A stretch of 64,000 nucleotides of DNA from Algibacter luteus (GCF_900141715.1 NZ_FQYK01000002.1:487495-551494), one strand, 5' to 3'. Shown: positions 35,948-44,381, counted from the stretch's first letter. The notes: a model not told the origin generated them from the sequence alone. Translations and numbers: made by a program.

Positions 35948-36630
35948 AACTTATAGTAACATGCGAACATGGAGGCAATGATATACCAAAGCCCTTTAAA
36001 AAATACTTTAAAGATTCCACATCTGTTTTAAACTCACACCGCGGTTATGATTTGGGCGCTTTAGATATTTTTAAATCTTTAGAACCTCTTGCGGATTATG
36101 CTTTGTATTCTGAAACAAGTAGATTGCTTATTGAACTCAATAGGTCGTTGCATCATCCCAAATTATTTTCAGAATTCACAAAAGGTATTCCTAAACAAGA
36201 AAAAGAAAGCATTATTCAATCGCATTATTTGGTGTATCGCAATCAAGTTGAAAACACTATTAAAAGTTGGATTGATAACGGTGAAGCTGTTTTACATATT
36301 TCTATGCATTCTTTTACGCCTATTTTAAACAAGGTTGAAAGACACTGCGACCTTGGCTTGTTATATGATTCTAAAAAACAAGGTGAAAAGACATTTGCTA
36401 CTAATTTCAAAGAAGACCTAAAGGCTCAAAACCCAAACTTAATTGTACGTTTTAACTATCCGTATTTAGGAAAAGCGGACGGGTTTACCACCTACTTACG
36501 CAAACAATTTCCATCAAATTATCTGGGTATTGAGGTTGAAGTGAATCAAAAATATGCTCAACACAATCAAATGCATTTTGAAATTAAAGAAGTTATCATT
36601 TTAGCTTTAAAAGATTTATTGACTACTTGA
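35944..36630 (+). CDS. N-formylglutamate amidohydrolase-like enzyme
   Basis: A 228-residue zinc-dependent hydrolase. Family motifs are VTCEHGGNDIP at the N-terminus, SHRGYDLGAL, LIELNRSLHHPKLFSE, HISMHSFTP and GIEVEVNQKY. The classical enzyme deformylates N-formylglutamate in histidine breakdown, but no hut genes are nearby. In this trio it more likely cleaves an amide in a glutamate- or aspartate-containing compound. I chose the ATG at 35944, whose ATGA overlaps the upstream stop; a longer frame begins 30 bp upstream inside the previous gene and adds no conserved residues. Confidence 0.88.
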   Translation: MKLIVTCEHGGNDIPKPFKKYFKDSTSVLNSHRGYDLGALDIFKSLEPLADYALYSETSRLLIELNRSLHHPKLFSEFTKGIPKQEKESIIQSHYLVYRNQVENTIKSWIDNGEAVLHISMHSFTPILNKVERHCDLGLLYDSKKQGEKTFATNFKEDLKAQNPNLIVRFNYPYLGKADGFTTYLRKQFPSNYLGIEVEVNQKYAQHNQMHFEIKEVIILALKDLLTT

Positions 36631-36648
36631 TTTTGTAATAAATTTCAA

Positions 36649-36707
36649 CTAACTTCGTTTAACGTCGGACATAAAACATTTAAACGTTTGATATCCGCCT
36701 GAGTTAG
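36649..36707. repeat. Asymmetric long palindrome (attC-like shape)
   Basis: Nested inverted repeats share one centre: CTAACT/AGTTAG outside, CGGACAT/ATATCCG in the middle, and AACATTTAAACGTT at the core (wobbles allowed). The left arm has 11 bases between outer and middle stems while the right has 4, leaving an unpaired bulge. There is no T-tract, so it is not an ordinary terminator. It separates the ligase trio from the secreted beta-propeller gene. Confidence 0.6.
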
Positions 36708-36740
36708 CAAATATTAAAGTAAAAAATAATCGTTCCAACT

Positions 36741-37769
36741 ATGAAACAAACTTATATTTTATTGATCATTATTGTATTGAATATTACTCTGTCAAATGCA
36801 CAAACTATGGATTTGATTACTAATCTTGATTGTACTTGTCGTTTAGCATTTAAGGGTGATGAGCTATATTTTTCGGAATACGGTTCAGGCAAAATTTCTA
36901 AAATAAACGTAACGGAAATCAATCCGGTACCAACAACTATTTTTACGGGGCTTAATGGACCAACTGCTCTTGCCTTTAACGGTGATGAATTATACATTGC
37001 TGAGGCTAGTGGAAATAAAATCTCTAAAATAGACATTACCGATACCACACCAGTTTTGACGAATGTTATATCAGGACTTGATTGGCCTTATTCAATTGCA
37101 ATTAAAGACAATGAATTATATTTCACTGAGTTTCTGGGTGAAATTTCTAAAATTAATATTTCACAAACATCGCCAATCCAAACTACATTGTTAACCCTTG
37201 GACGGCAGAATAAAATTGTATTTAACGGAAATGATTTATATATAGCTGAATTTACTCTTGGAAAAATTACAAAAATAGATATTACGGATAGTACACCAAA
37301 TACTGTCTATATAGCTTCTATAGATTATCCTAGCGGAATTACCCTCGACGATGAGGATTTATTTTTTGCTCATAATTACGAAAATATTATTTCAAAAAAG
37401 AATATAATTAATGATGAAGAAACAACATTAGTTACAGGAATTAACGGACCTTCAGATCTTGAGATTAAGGATAATATTTTATACATAGTTCAGGCAGATA
37501 AAATTACTAAACTAGATTTATCCGCGCTTTCAATTAAGAATCATAATCTAATCAATAGAGTGAAATTATTTCCCAACCCAGTTGAGGATATTATTCAAGT
37601 TTCACATTTGACAAAAGATACAAACTTCAAAATATATAATATTCTAGGAGTGCAGGTATTAAATGGGTCTTTATCAAAAGACGGTTTTATAAATATCGAA
37701 CATCTAAATAAAGGATTTTATTTTTTGAATCTTGAAAATAAAAATGTTTTAAAGTTTTTTAAAAAATAA
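36741..37769 (+). CDS. Secreted beta-propeller protein with T9SS type A sorting domain
   Basis: A 342-residue protein with a signal peptide (MKQTYILLIIIVLNITLSNA). Residues about 25-255 contain repeated blades of the type GDELYIAEASGNKISKIDIT, as in NHL or SMP-30/gluconolactonase-like propellers. The last 75 residues (KLFPNPVEDIIQVSH ... KFFKK) are a type IX secretion C-terminal sorting domain, so the protein is exported across the outer membrane and released or surface-attached. I see no catalytic motif, so a binding role is as likely as an enzymatic one. It is flanked by a long palindrome upstream and a GTTACCAACAACGG motif downstream. Confidence 0.87.
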   Translation: MKQTYILLIIIVLNITLSNAQTMDLITNLDCTCRLAFKGDELYFSEYGSGKISKINVTEINPVPTTIFTGLNGPTALAFNGDELYIAEASGNKISKIDITDTTPVLTNVISGLDWPYSIAIKDNELYFTEFLGEISKINISQTSPIQTTLLTLGRQNKIVFNGNDLYIAEFTLGKITKIDITDSTPNTVYIASIDYPSGITLDDEDLFFAHNYENIISKKNIINDEETTLVTGINGPSDLEIKDNILYIVQADKITKLDLSALSIKNHNLINRVKLFPNPVEDIIQVSHLTKDTNFKIYNILGVQVLNGSLSKDGFINIEHLNKGFYFLNLENKNVLKFFKK

Positions 37770-37920
37770 CTGTTACCAACAACGGCTATAATCCATTGTT
37801 TGCAAAATGATTATCCAAAAATCATTAAATTTAACTTGGCATGATTCCTACAATGAAATTCTACCTAATTTCTTCGTAACGGAATCAAAGCCTTAACCTT
37901 TAAACGAACCCAAAAAAATC

Positions 37921-38598
37921 TCAAAGCTTCAACAGCAAATTCGGGTCGGGACAATTCAATCTATAAAACTCTAAATCTTTTTTAGAACAGACTCCAGGAT
38001 AATCACCTTTTAATCCTTGTAAATCTTTTATTATTTGGAAATGTAAATGAGGTGGATAATTTCCATTGACTGTTTCATCACCTAAAACAGCAAATGGTTC
38101 TCCTTTAGAAATGAGTTGTCCTTCTTGTAAATTTTCAATAGAATCTGCGCTTAAATGCCCGTAAAGGGTATAAAATACAACACCTTCAATAGTATGTTTT
38201 AAGATGATTGTTGGTCCGTAATCGCCATAATTCGTATTATTCTTAAAACTATGAATTGTTCCAGAAAAAGGCGCATAAATAGGTGATTTAGAGGCACACC
38301 ATAAATCTATTCCAATATGAATATTACGTTCATCCTGCGCTTGACTATTAAAATGTTCACTTCTTTTATAAATATTTCGAACTTCTAAATAACCGCCATA
38401 AGCTACTTCGGCTTGATGCTGAGAGATGAAATTATTAACGTATTTGCCTAATTTTGAAGCAGACGATACATCAATAGCATTAAGCGTGTCGTTGTTTTCA
38501 GATAAATCCATGCTAACGTATTTAGACGCCTGAATAGTAGGACCTAAAACTCGAATAGGTTTAGCACTAATGTTAAATAGAAAATCTGAAAAATTCAA
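37921..38598 (-). CDS. M23-family (LytM-like) peptidase
   Basis: A 225-residue protein with a C-terminal peptidase M23 domain. The zinc ligands appear in HIGIDLWCAS and PPHLHFQI, and TLYGHLS is also conserved. M23 enzymes cut peptidoglycan cross-bridges, but no signal peptide is obvious here, which is common for this Bacteroidota subgroup. The start codon is uncertain: the first candidate is a TTG at 38596-38598, and an ATT lies 6 bp upstream in frame. It is divergent from ttcA and has a TACTTTTG box 27 bp upstream. Confidence 0.85.
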   Translation of the reverse strand: MNFSDFLFNISAKPIRVLGPTIQASKYVSMDLSENNDTLNAIDVSSASKLGKYVNNFISQHQAEVAYGGYLEVRNIYKRSEHFNSQAQDERNIHIGIDLWCASKSPIYAPFSGTIHSFKNNTNYGDYGPTIILKHTIEGVVFYTLYGHLSADSIENLQEGQLISKGEPFAVLGDETVNGNYPPHLHFQIIKDLQGLKGDYPGVCSKKDLEFYRLNCPDPNLLLKL

Positions 38599-38624
38599 TG
38601 GAATGACATTTAAAAATACATACT

Positions 38625-38632
38625 CAAAAGTA
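38625..38632 (-). promoter_or_regulatory. Candidate -7 box of the M23 peptidase gene
   Basis: The minus strand reads TACTTTTG, matching TAnnTTTG. It lies in the short region divergent from ttcA. Confidence 0.5.
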
Positions 38633-38663
38633 TTAAAATATTACATTTTATGCGATTAAATAA

Positions 38664-38671
38664 TATTTTTG
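38664..38671 (+). promoter_or_regulatory. Candidate -7 box of ttcA
   Basis: TATTTTTG matches TAnnTTTG and ends 5 bp before the ATG at 38677. Transcription would begin at about the start codon itself. This favours the 38677 start over the ATG at 38650, which lies upstream of the box. Confidence 0.55.
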
Positions 38672-38676
38672 CATCT

Positions 38677-39471
38677 ATGGAAAATTTAGTTCAGGTTACA
38701 AAAAAATTACACCGCGCAGTAGGTGCAGCTATCGAGCAATTTACAATGATTGAAGATGGCGATAAAATTATGGTTTGTCTGTCTGGTGGTAAAGACAGTT
38801 ACACCTTGTTGCAAATGATGTTACACTTCCAAAAAGTGGCACCCATTTCGTTTGAAATTATAGCGGTTAACCTCGACCAAAAACAACCGGGTTTTCCAGA
38901 AGAAGTCTTACCAAACTATCTTGATGCCTTGGAGGTTGACTATAAAATTATAGAAAAAAACACCTATAAAGTTGTTATGGAAAAAACACCCGAAGGCAAA
39001 ACCACCTGTAGCCTTTGCTCGAGATTGCGTCGTGGCACGTTGTACGAAGCTGCCAAAGATTTAGGGTGTAACAAACTGGCATTAGGGCATCATAGAAACG
39101 ATATTTTAGAAACCTTTTTATTAAATTTCTTTTTTGCTGGAAAACTAGAAACCATGCCTCCAAAATTTAAAAATGACGCCGGCGATTTAGTGATTTTAAG
39201 ACCTTTAGCTTTTTGTAAAGAGAGTGATATTGAGGTGTATGCGCATCACATGAATTTCCCGATAATCCCTTGTAATTTATGTGGTTCGCAAGAAAACCTA
39301 CAACGTAAAAAAGTAAAACAAATGATAGCCGATTGGGAAACGGATTTTCCTGATAGAAGTTCTGTGATGATGCATGCCTTACAAAACGTGTATCCGTCAC
39401 ATTTGTTAGACCATAAAATCTATAACTTTAATACGCTTGAAGAATTGATACCTAAAAACAGTTTGGTTTAA
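38677..39471 (+). CDS. ttcA: tRNA 2-thiocytidine(32) synthetase TtcA
   Basis: A 264-residue PP-loop ATPase that thiolates C32 of certain tRNAs. The PP-loop is [15 protein letters not shown]; the cluster-binding CxxC is [28 protein letters not shown] carries the second conserved cysteine pair. These three together identify TtcA rather than TilS. I chose the second ATG ([11 protein letters not shown]) because a promoter box lies between it and the upstream ATG at 38650, which would add nine residues. Confidence 0.92.
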   Translation: MENLVQVTKKLHRAVGAAIEQFTMIEDGDKIMVCLSGGKDSYTLLQMMLHFQKVAPISFEIIAVNLDQKQPGFPEEVLPNYLDALEVDYKIIEKNTYKVVMEKTPEGKTTCSLCSRLRRGTLYEAAKDLGCNKLALGHHRNDILETFLLNFFFAGKLETMPPKFKNDAGDLVILRPLAFCKESDIEVYAHHMNFPIIPCNLCGSQENLQRKKVKQMIADWETDFPDRSSVMMHALQNVYPSHLLDHKIYNFNTLEELIPKNSLV

Positions 39472-39474
39472 GAT

Positions 39475-40785
39475 TTATTGCGCCGTAACAACTTCAGCGT
39501 ATAAATCGAAATCTTCGGCTTCAATAATTTTAACCCGAGCAAATTCTCCTGTTTTTAAATAGGTTTTTGTAGCATCTATTAAAACTTCGTTATCAACATC
39601 AGGCGAATCAAACTCGGTACGCCCAATAAAGTAATTCCCTTCTTTTCTATCAATAACTACTTTAAATGTTTTACCAATTTTTTGTTGGTTGAGCTCCCAA
39701 GAAATTTGCGACTGAATTTCCATAATTTGGTTGGCTCTTTCAATTTTAACTTCTTCAGGCACATCGTCTTCTAAATTATAAGCATGTGTGTTTTCTTCAT
39801 GAGAATAAGTAAAACAGCCTAAACGCTCAAAACGCATGTCTTTCACCCATTGTTTTAATTCTTGAAAATGTGCTTCGGTTTCTCCCGGATATCCCACAAT
39901 AAGTGTGGTTCTAATAGTCATTTCTGGAACAGCTTCTCTAAATTGGGAAATTAACTTAGTTGTTTTCTCTTTAGTCGTACCACGACGCATACTCTTTAAG
40001 ATATCATCTGAAATATGCTGCAGCGGAATATCTAAATAATTACAAATCTTTGGCTCACGATTCATAACGTCTAAAACATCCAACGGAAAACCTGTTGGAA
40101 ATGCATAATGCAAACGAATCCACTCCACGCCTTCTACCTTCACTAAAGCTTCAAGCAATTCAGCAAGGTTTCGTTTTTTGTATAAATCTAACCCGTAATA
40201 CGTTAAATCTTGAGCAATTAAAATTAATTCTTTAACTCCGTTTGCCGCTAACTTTTCAGCTTCAATAACAATCTCTTCAATAGGCGTACTTTTATGTTTC
40301 CCTCGCATGATTGGAATCGCGCAAAAAGAACATGGTCGGTCGCAACCTTCTGCAATTTTTAAATACGCGTAATTTTTTGGGGTGGTGGTTAATCGCTCTC
40401 CAATCAATTCGTGTTTATAGTCTGCACCTAAAGCTTTTAACAAACCTGGCAACTCTGTGGTTCCAAAATATTGATCTACATTAGGTATTTCTTTTTGCAA
40501 ATCTGGTTTGTAACGCTCACTTAAACAACCTGTTACAAACACTTTATCCACATCGCCAACTTCTTTCTTCTGCATATACTCCAGAATGGTATTCACACTT
40601 TCTTCCTTCGCATTATTAATAAATCCGCAGGTATTTATAACAACAATATTGCCTTCTTCTTCGTGTACCACATCTTTTCCGCTGGCTTTTAATTGCCCCA
40701 TAAGCACTTCGCTGTCGTAAACATTTTTACTACAACCAAGGGTTACAACATTAATCTTGTTCTTTTTAAGAGTTTTTGTGCGCAT
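39475..40785 (-). CDS. rimO: Ribosomal protein S12 methylthiotransferase RimO
   Basis: A 436-residue radical SAM enzyme that methylthiolates an aspartate of ribosomal protein S12. The N-terminal UPF0004 domain has three cluster cysteines (LGCSKNVYDSE, NTCGFINNA, TGCLSERY). The radical SAM motif is CDRPCSFCAIP, and a C-terminal TRAM domain follows. The SKN variant and overall layout distinguish RimO from MiaB. It is convergent with ttcA (3 bp apart) and has a TATCTTTG box 20 bp upstream. Confidence 0.95.
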   Translation of the reverse strand: MRTKTLKKNKINVVTLGCSKNVYDSEVLMGQLKASGKDVVHEEEGNIVVINTCGFINNAKEESVNTILEYMQKKEVGDVDKVFVTGCLSERYKPDLQKEIPNVDQYFGTTELPGLLKALGADYKHELIGERLTTTPKNYAYLKIAEGCDRPCSFCAIPIMRGKHKSTPIEEIVIEAEKLAANGVKELILIAQDLTYYGLDLYKKRNLAELLEALVKVEGVEWIRLHYAFPTGFPLDVLDVMNREPKICNYLDIPLQHISDDILKSMRRGTTKEKTTKLISQFREAVPEMTIRTTLIVGYPGETEAHFQELKQWVKDMRFERLGCFTYSHEENTHAYNLEDDVPEEVKIERANQIMEIQSQISWELNQQKIGKTFKVVIDRKEGNYFIGRTEFDSPDVDNEVLIDATKTYLKTGEFARVKIIEAEDFDLYAEVVTAQ

Positions 40786-40805
40786 ACCATCTATAAATCA
40801 GGGCG

Positions 40806-40813
40806 CAAAGATA
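40806..40813 (-). promoter_or_regulatory. Candidate -7 box of rimO
   Basis: The minus strand reads TATCTTTG, a full match to TAnnTTTG, 20 bp upstream of the rimO start. Confidence 0.55.
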
Positions 40814-40887
40814 CGGAATGATTAACGATTTTAGATTGACGAATTTTGATTTTTAAATTTTATAACTCTTTATAATTAAACCTTTTA

Positions 40888-40895
40888 TATATTTG
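40888..40895 (+). promoter_or_regulatory. Candidate -7 box of the serine hydrolase gene
   Basis: TATATTTG matches TAnnTTTG, 26 bp before the chosen ATG at 40922. Confidence 0.5.
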
Positions 40896-40921
40896 AGTGT
40901 CCAAATTTGAAATCCTACGTT

Positions 40922-41995
40922 ATGAAATCCATATTATATTACTGTATTTTCATTTCCTTATTTGTTTTTAGCTGCTCATCTGATGATTCTTCAGAAGAAT
41001 CAAGACCTACGAATACTAATCTTTATTTTCCGCCAGTTAACACTGATACTTGGGAAACAATTTTGGATACAGATTTAGGATACAACGAAACTGCAAAACA
41101 ATCACTGTTAAATTATTTAGAAGAAAAAAACACCAAAGGCTTTATAATGCTCTACAACGGCCGCATTGTATTAGAGGCGTACTTTAATAATCATGATGAA
41201 TCTAAACTCTGGTATTGGGCGAGTGCTGGAAAGACATTAACTTCTACCCTATCAGGTATTGCACAAGATGAAGGCCTAATTACAATGAACAAAAAAGTTT
41301 CAGACTATTTAGGGACCGGTTGGACAAATGCTGCTTTGGAAAAAGAGAACTTGATTACGTGTAAACATTTGTTATCTATGAATTCCGGTTTAGATGATAC
41401 TTTAGGTGATGATGTATCTTCAAGTAATCTGCAATATGTTGCCGATGCCGGAACACGATGGGCATATCATAATGTTTATGTAAAAATGCAAGATGTTATT
41501 GCAGAGGCCTCTAATAGAAGTTGGAATGATTATTTCAATTCCAAACTGAAGGATAAAATTGGAATGAATGGCGGTTGGTTTAACATAGGTGATTTAAATG
41601 TGTATGCCAGTAACACGTTAAGTATGGCACGATTTGGCTTATTAATTTATGCCGATGGGAATTGGGATGGCACACAAATAGTTTCAAAAAGTTATTTAAA
41701 CGAAGCTATAAATACATCTCAAAACATCAATGAAGCTTATGGATATTTATGGTGGCTTAATGGGAAATCGAGTTATCATTTACCACAGAGTCAGCTAGAA
41801 TTTAATGGTAAATTAGTTCCGAATGCACCAGATGATATGTATGCTGCTTTAGGAAAAAACGATCAAAAAATATATGTGGTGCCTAGTAAAAAATTAGTGG
41901 TTGTTCGATTAGGAGATGCCGCAGATGGCGACAATTTTGCCTTATCTAATTTTGATAATGACTTATGGGCTAAAATTAACGCCTTTATCGATTAG
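40922..41995 (+). CDS. Serine hydrolase of the beta-lactamase/PBP class C family, lipoprotein
   Basis: A 357-residue lipoprotein; the signal ends in FVFSC with lipidated C18, followed by an Asp/Ser-rich linker. The catalytic SxxK appears as SAGK in YWASAGKTLTSTLSG, and YHN in RWAYHNVYVKM provides the second motif. This family includes esterases, peptidases and class C-like enzymes; true beta-lactamase activity cannot be assumed. I chose the ATG at 40922 because it starts directly with the signal peptide. Its stop codon overlaps that of the convergent SRPBCC gene. Confidence 0.87.
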   Translation: MKSILYYCIFISLFVFSCSSDDSSEESRPTNTNLYFPPVNTDTWETILDTDLGYNETAKQSLLNYLEEKNTKGFIMLYNGRIVLEAYFNNHDESKLWYWASAGKTLTSTLSGIAQDEGLITMNKKVSDYLGTGWTNAALEKENLITCKHLLSMNSGLDDTLGDDVSSSNLQYVADAGTRWAYHNVYVKMQDVIAEASNRSWNDYFNSKLKDKIGMNGGWFNIGDLNVYASNTLSMARFGLLIYADGNWDGTQIVSKSYLNEAINTSQNINEAYGYLWWLNGKSSYHLPQSQLEFNGKLVPNAPDDMYAALGKNDQKIYVVPSKKLVVVRLGDAADGDNFALSNFDNDLWAKINAFID

Positions 41996-42426
41996 GCACG
42001 ACTTTCAAATGGAATGACAACACCTTTTTCAAGATAATTTTTTAGGCCATTTAAAAGCAACGCCCAACAGAACGAGGAATGTTTAAAATGGTCGTTAATT
42101 TCTGGCCAATTTTGGTGACTGAATCTTAAATACGTACCATTGTCTTTTGGTTCTAATTCAAATCCGAAGGTTGTGGGCAGCCAATCTTCGTCAGATTCTG
42201 TCATTTTTAAATGAAAAGATGCATTCACTTTTACTTTTGAAACTTTACAATACCAATTGTATTTATCTGTAAAGTTTAAGTTGTATTCTGAATTGAGTTC
42301 TGGTTTCCCTGAAGATTTTAGCGACCACCAATTATTTAAGTGTTCTGGTTGCGAAACCGCATCGAAAACTTGCTTTGGCGAAGCTTTTATTAAGAGATTG
42401 TGGTAAATATTATAACTCATTTTCAA
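41992..42426 (-). CDS. SRPBCC/AHSA1-like domain protein
   Basis: A 144-residue protein of the START-like SRPBCC fold, AHSA1 branch. Typical features are IKASPKQVFDAVSQPEHLNNWWS near the start, then FTDKYNWYCKVSKV and a final helix with WALLLNGLKNYLEKG. Members bind hydrophobic ligands or assist Hsp90, but specific roles are mostly unknown. It lies between ftsY and rimO, where in other Bacteroidota these two genes often sit closer together. Its stop overlaps that of the convergent serine hydrolase gene. Confidence 0.83.
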   Translation of the reverse strand: MKMSYNIYHNLLIKASPKQVFDAVSQPEHLNNWWSLKSSGKPELNSEYNLNFTDKYNWYCKVSKVKVNASFHLKMTESDEDWLPTTFGFELEPKDNGTYLRFSHQNWPEINDHFKHSSFCWALLLNGLKNYLEKGVVIPFESRA

Positions 42427-42486
42427 TGTTTTACATTAAAAATAGCAAAAAAAGTGGATTCCTATCTCCTCAAGAAGTAAAATCGA

Positions 42487-43461
42487 TTATTTGAAAAAAG
42501 AATCTACAAACTCGTATTTATTAAAAACTTGTAAATCTTCAATCCCTTCGCCAACACCAATATACTTTACTGGAATTTGAAATTGATCGGATATTCCTAT
42601 AACAACACCACCTTTTGCAGTTCCATCAAGTTTGGTTACGGCTAACGAAGTAACTTCTGTAGCAGCTGTAAACTGTTTAGCCTGTTCGAATGCGTTTTGT
42701 CCTGTTGAGCCATCTAAAACCAATAAAACATCATGAGGCGCATCGGCAACTACCTTTTGCATCACGCGTTTTACTTTGGTAAGCTCGTTCATGAGGTTTA
42801 CCTTATTATGTAAACGACCTGCAGTATCTATTATGATAACATCGGCATCTTGACTAACGCCAGATTTTAAAGCATCGAAAGCTACGGATGCAGGATCGCT
42901 GCCCATATCTTGTCTTACCATAGGCACTTCTACGCGGTCTGCCCAAACTTGAAGCTGATCTATGGCTGCCGCTCTAAACGTATCGGCAGCACCAAGAACC
43001 ACATTTAATCCTTGCTTTTTAAATTGATAAGCTAACTTGCCTATTGTTGTTGTTTTTCCAACGCCATTAACCCCTACAACCATTAATACGTATGGTGTTT
43101 TTGTTCCGTTTTCTTGTTTAGGTAATTCTGGAATTGTGAAATCGGTTTCTTCACCAACGTTGGTTTCACTTAGTAATGATGCAATTTCTTCACGAAGGAT
43201 TTGGTTGAGCTCATCGGTTCCTAAATATTTATCTTTAGATACGCGCTCTTCTATGCGTTCAATAACTTTTAAAGTGGTGTTTACACCAACATCGCTACTT
43301 ACTAAAACTTCTTCAAGATTATCTAATACCTCATCATCTACTTTAGACTTTCCTGCTACGGCTTTACTAAGTTTACCAAAAAAACTAGATTTAGATTTTT
43401 CTAAACCTTTATCTAGGGTTTCCTTTTTTTCTGAAGAAAATATTTTTTTAAAAAAACTCAT
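42487..43461 (-). CDS. ftsY: Signal recognition particle receptor FtsY
   Basis: A 324-residue SRP GTPase that docks ribosome-SRP complexes at the membrane. The N-terminal basic amphipathic stretch (MSFFKKIFSSEKKE) provides lipid binding. The GTPase motifs are VVGVNGVGKTTTIGKLA (G1), DTFRAAAIDQL, IIDTAGRLHNK (G3) and TKLDGTAKGG (G4). It is shorter than the E. coli protein because it lacks the long acidic A domain, as usual in this phylum. It lies downstream of the rpmB-rpmG-DUF4295 genes, but a terminator and a repeat separate them. Confidence 0.96.
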   Translation of the reverse strand: MSFFKKIFSSEKKETLDKGLEKSKSSFFGKLSKAVAGKSKVDDEVLDNLEEVLVSSDVGVNTTLKVIERIEERVSKDKYLGTDELNQILREEIASLLSETNVGEETDFTIPELPKQENGTKTPYVLMVVGVNGVGKTTTIGKLAYQFKKQGLNVVLGAADTFRAAAIDQLQVWADRVEVPMVRQDMGSDPASVAFDALKSGVSQDADVIIIDTAGRLHNKVNLMNELTKVKRVMQKVVADAPHDVLLVLDGSTGQNAFEQAKQFTAATEVTSLAVTKLDGTAKGGVVIGISDQFQIPVKYIGVGEGIEDLQVFNKYEFVDSFFK

Positions 43462-43501
43462 TTCAATTATCTGATTGGTTGTTTCATTTATACTTGACTA
43501 T

Positions 43502-43597
43502 GCGTTAGGGATTGTAGCGACATCCTTTTGCCAAAGCAAAAGATATAGCGAAAAGCCCGACCCTTGTGGTAACCTGCCTGCCGGTAGGCAGGCGCCC
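43502..43597 (+). repeat. Dispersed intergenic repeat, copy 2
   Basis: It begins GCGTTAGGGATTGTAGCGA, has GAAAAGCCCGACCC, and ends with the palindrome CCTGCCTGCCGGTAGGCAGG plus CGCCC. Its last 40 bases (from AAGCCCGACCCTTGTGG) are almost identical to copy 3. It sits between ftsY and the terminator of the ribosomal-protein operon. Confidence 0.8.
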
Positions 43598-43680
43598 GAA
43601 TAACAATTAAGCAAATTCCTTACCATATTTATTTTACTGATATTATGGCAGAAAAACTTAGTTACGCTCAAATATAAACA

Positions 43681-43715
43681 TAAAAAAGCTGCTTCCAATA
43701 AAGAAAGCAGCTTTG
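43681..43715 (-). terminator. Terminator of the rpmB-rpmG-DUF4295 operon
   Basis: Read on the minus strand, a 10-bp stem AAAGCTGCTT / AAGCAGCTTT is followed by a T-run, 22 bp after the DUF4295 stop. It separates these genes from ftsY. Confidence 0.85.
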
Positions 43716-43736
43716 TATATTTTAAAAAACTTATTC

Positions 43737-43889
43737 TTACTTTTTATTGAAAAAGTCGTTTGTAAGTTCTGGAGCCATGATTGATTCAACAAACATGTAA
43801 GCCCCTGTTTTAGGTGATTTCACCATTTTTATTGCTTTTGTTAATCTCTTAGAAGATGTTTGTAACGTTGCTACTGTTTTCTTTGCCAT
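43737..43889 (-). CDS. DUF4295 family small basic protein
   Basis: A 50-residue basic protein, MAKKTVATLQTSSKRLTKAI at the start and SIMAPELTNDFFNKK at the end. It matches the DUF4295 family, found next to rpmG and rpmB throughout Bacteroidota and possibly ribosome-associated. Frame and stop (TAA, 43737-43739) were read directly from the minus strand. It lies 6 bp downstream of rpmG, so it is co-transcribed with the two ribosomal-protein genes. Confidence 0.88.
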   Translation of the reverse strand: MAKKTVATLQTSSKRLTKAIKMVKSPKTGAYMFVESIMAPELTNDFFNKK

Positions 43890-43895
43890 GACTTA

Positions 43896-44078
43896 TTATT
43901 TTATCTCTTTATGAACTGTCATACGTTTAAGGATAGGATTGAATTTTTTAATTTCCATTCTATCTGGCGTATTCTTTTTATTTTTTGTAGTGATGTAACG
44001 AGAAGTTCCTGGTTGACCAGACTCTTTATGCTCTGTACATTCTAATATTACTTGTATTCTATTACCTTTCTTTGCCAT
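43896..44078 (-). CDS. rpmG: 50S ribosomal protein L33
   Basis: A 60-residue basic protein starting [20 protein letters not shown], followed by [20 protein letters not shown], the standard bL33 sequence. Only one cysteine is present, so it is the zinc-free (C-minus) type. It lies 25 bp after rpmB and 6 bp before the DUF4295 gene, in the usual Bacteroidota order. Confidence 0.97.
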   Translation of the reverse strand: MAKKGNRIQVILECTEHKESGQPGTSRYITTKNKKNTPDRMEIKKFNPILKRMTVHKEIK

Positions 44079-44103
44079 GTCTATTACTTATTAAATACAG
44101 CTA

Positions 44104-44340
44104 TTATTTTAAAAATCCGTTAGATTTTGCTTCCTTAATTGCTGCAGATATACCTATTTTATTGATAGTTTTCAAAGCAGATGTAGAAACTTTTAAAGTT
44201 ATCCAGCTGTCTTCTTCTGGAATATAAAAACGTTTCTTAACTAAATTCGCATGAAACTTGCGTTTAGTTTTGTTCATTGCATGAGACACATTGTTTCCAA
44301 CCATGGCCTTCTTTCCTGTAAGTTCACAAACTCTTGACAT
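44104..44340 (-). CDS. rpmB: 50S ribosomal protein L28
   Basis: A 78-residue protein, MSRVCELTGKKAMVGNNVSH at the start and ending KEAKSNGFLK, typical of bL28. It is the first gene of the rpmB-rpmG-DUF4295 operon, behind a well-formed Bacteroidota promoter 41-71 bp upstream. Confidence 0.97.
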   Translation of the reverse strand: MSRVCELTGKKAMVGNNVSHAMNKTKRKFHANLVKKRFYIPEEDSWITLKVSTSALKTINKIGISAAIKEAKSNGFLK

Positions 44341-44381
44341 TCTATATAACTTTAAATTCTTTGTTGCTTAAAATCGAGGTG

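Noticed and set aside
40922-41995. Serine hydrolase considered as a beta-lactamase resistance gene
   Set aside because: The SxxK family is dominated by esterases and peptidases, and nothing in the sequence points specifically to beta-lactam hydrolysis.
43037-43474. 145-codon plus-strand frame over ftsY
   Set aside because: It is antisense to ftsY, whose GTPase motifs are intact, and shows no family resemblance.
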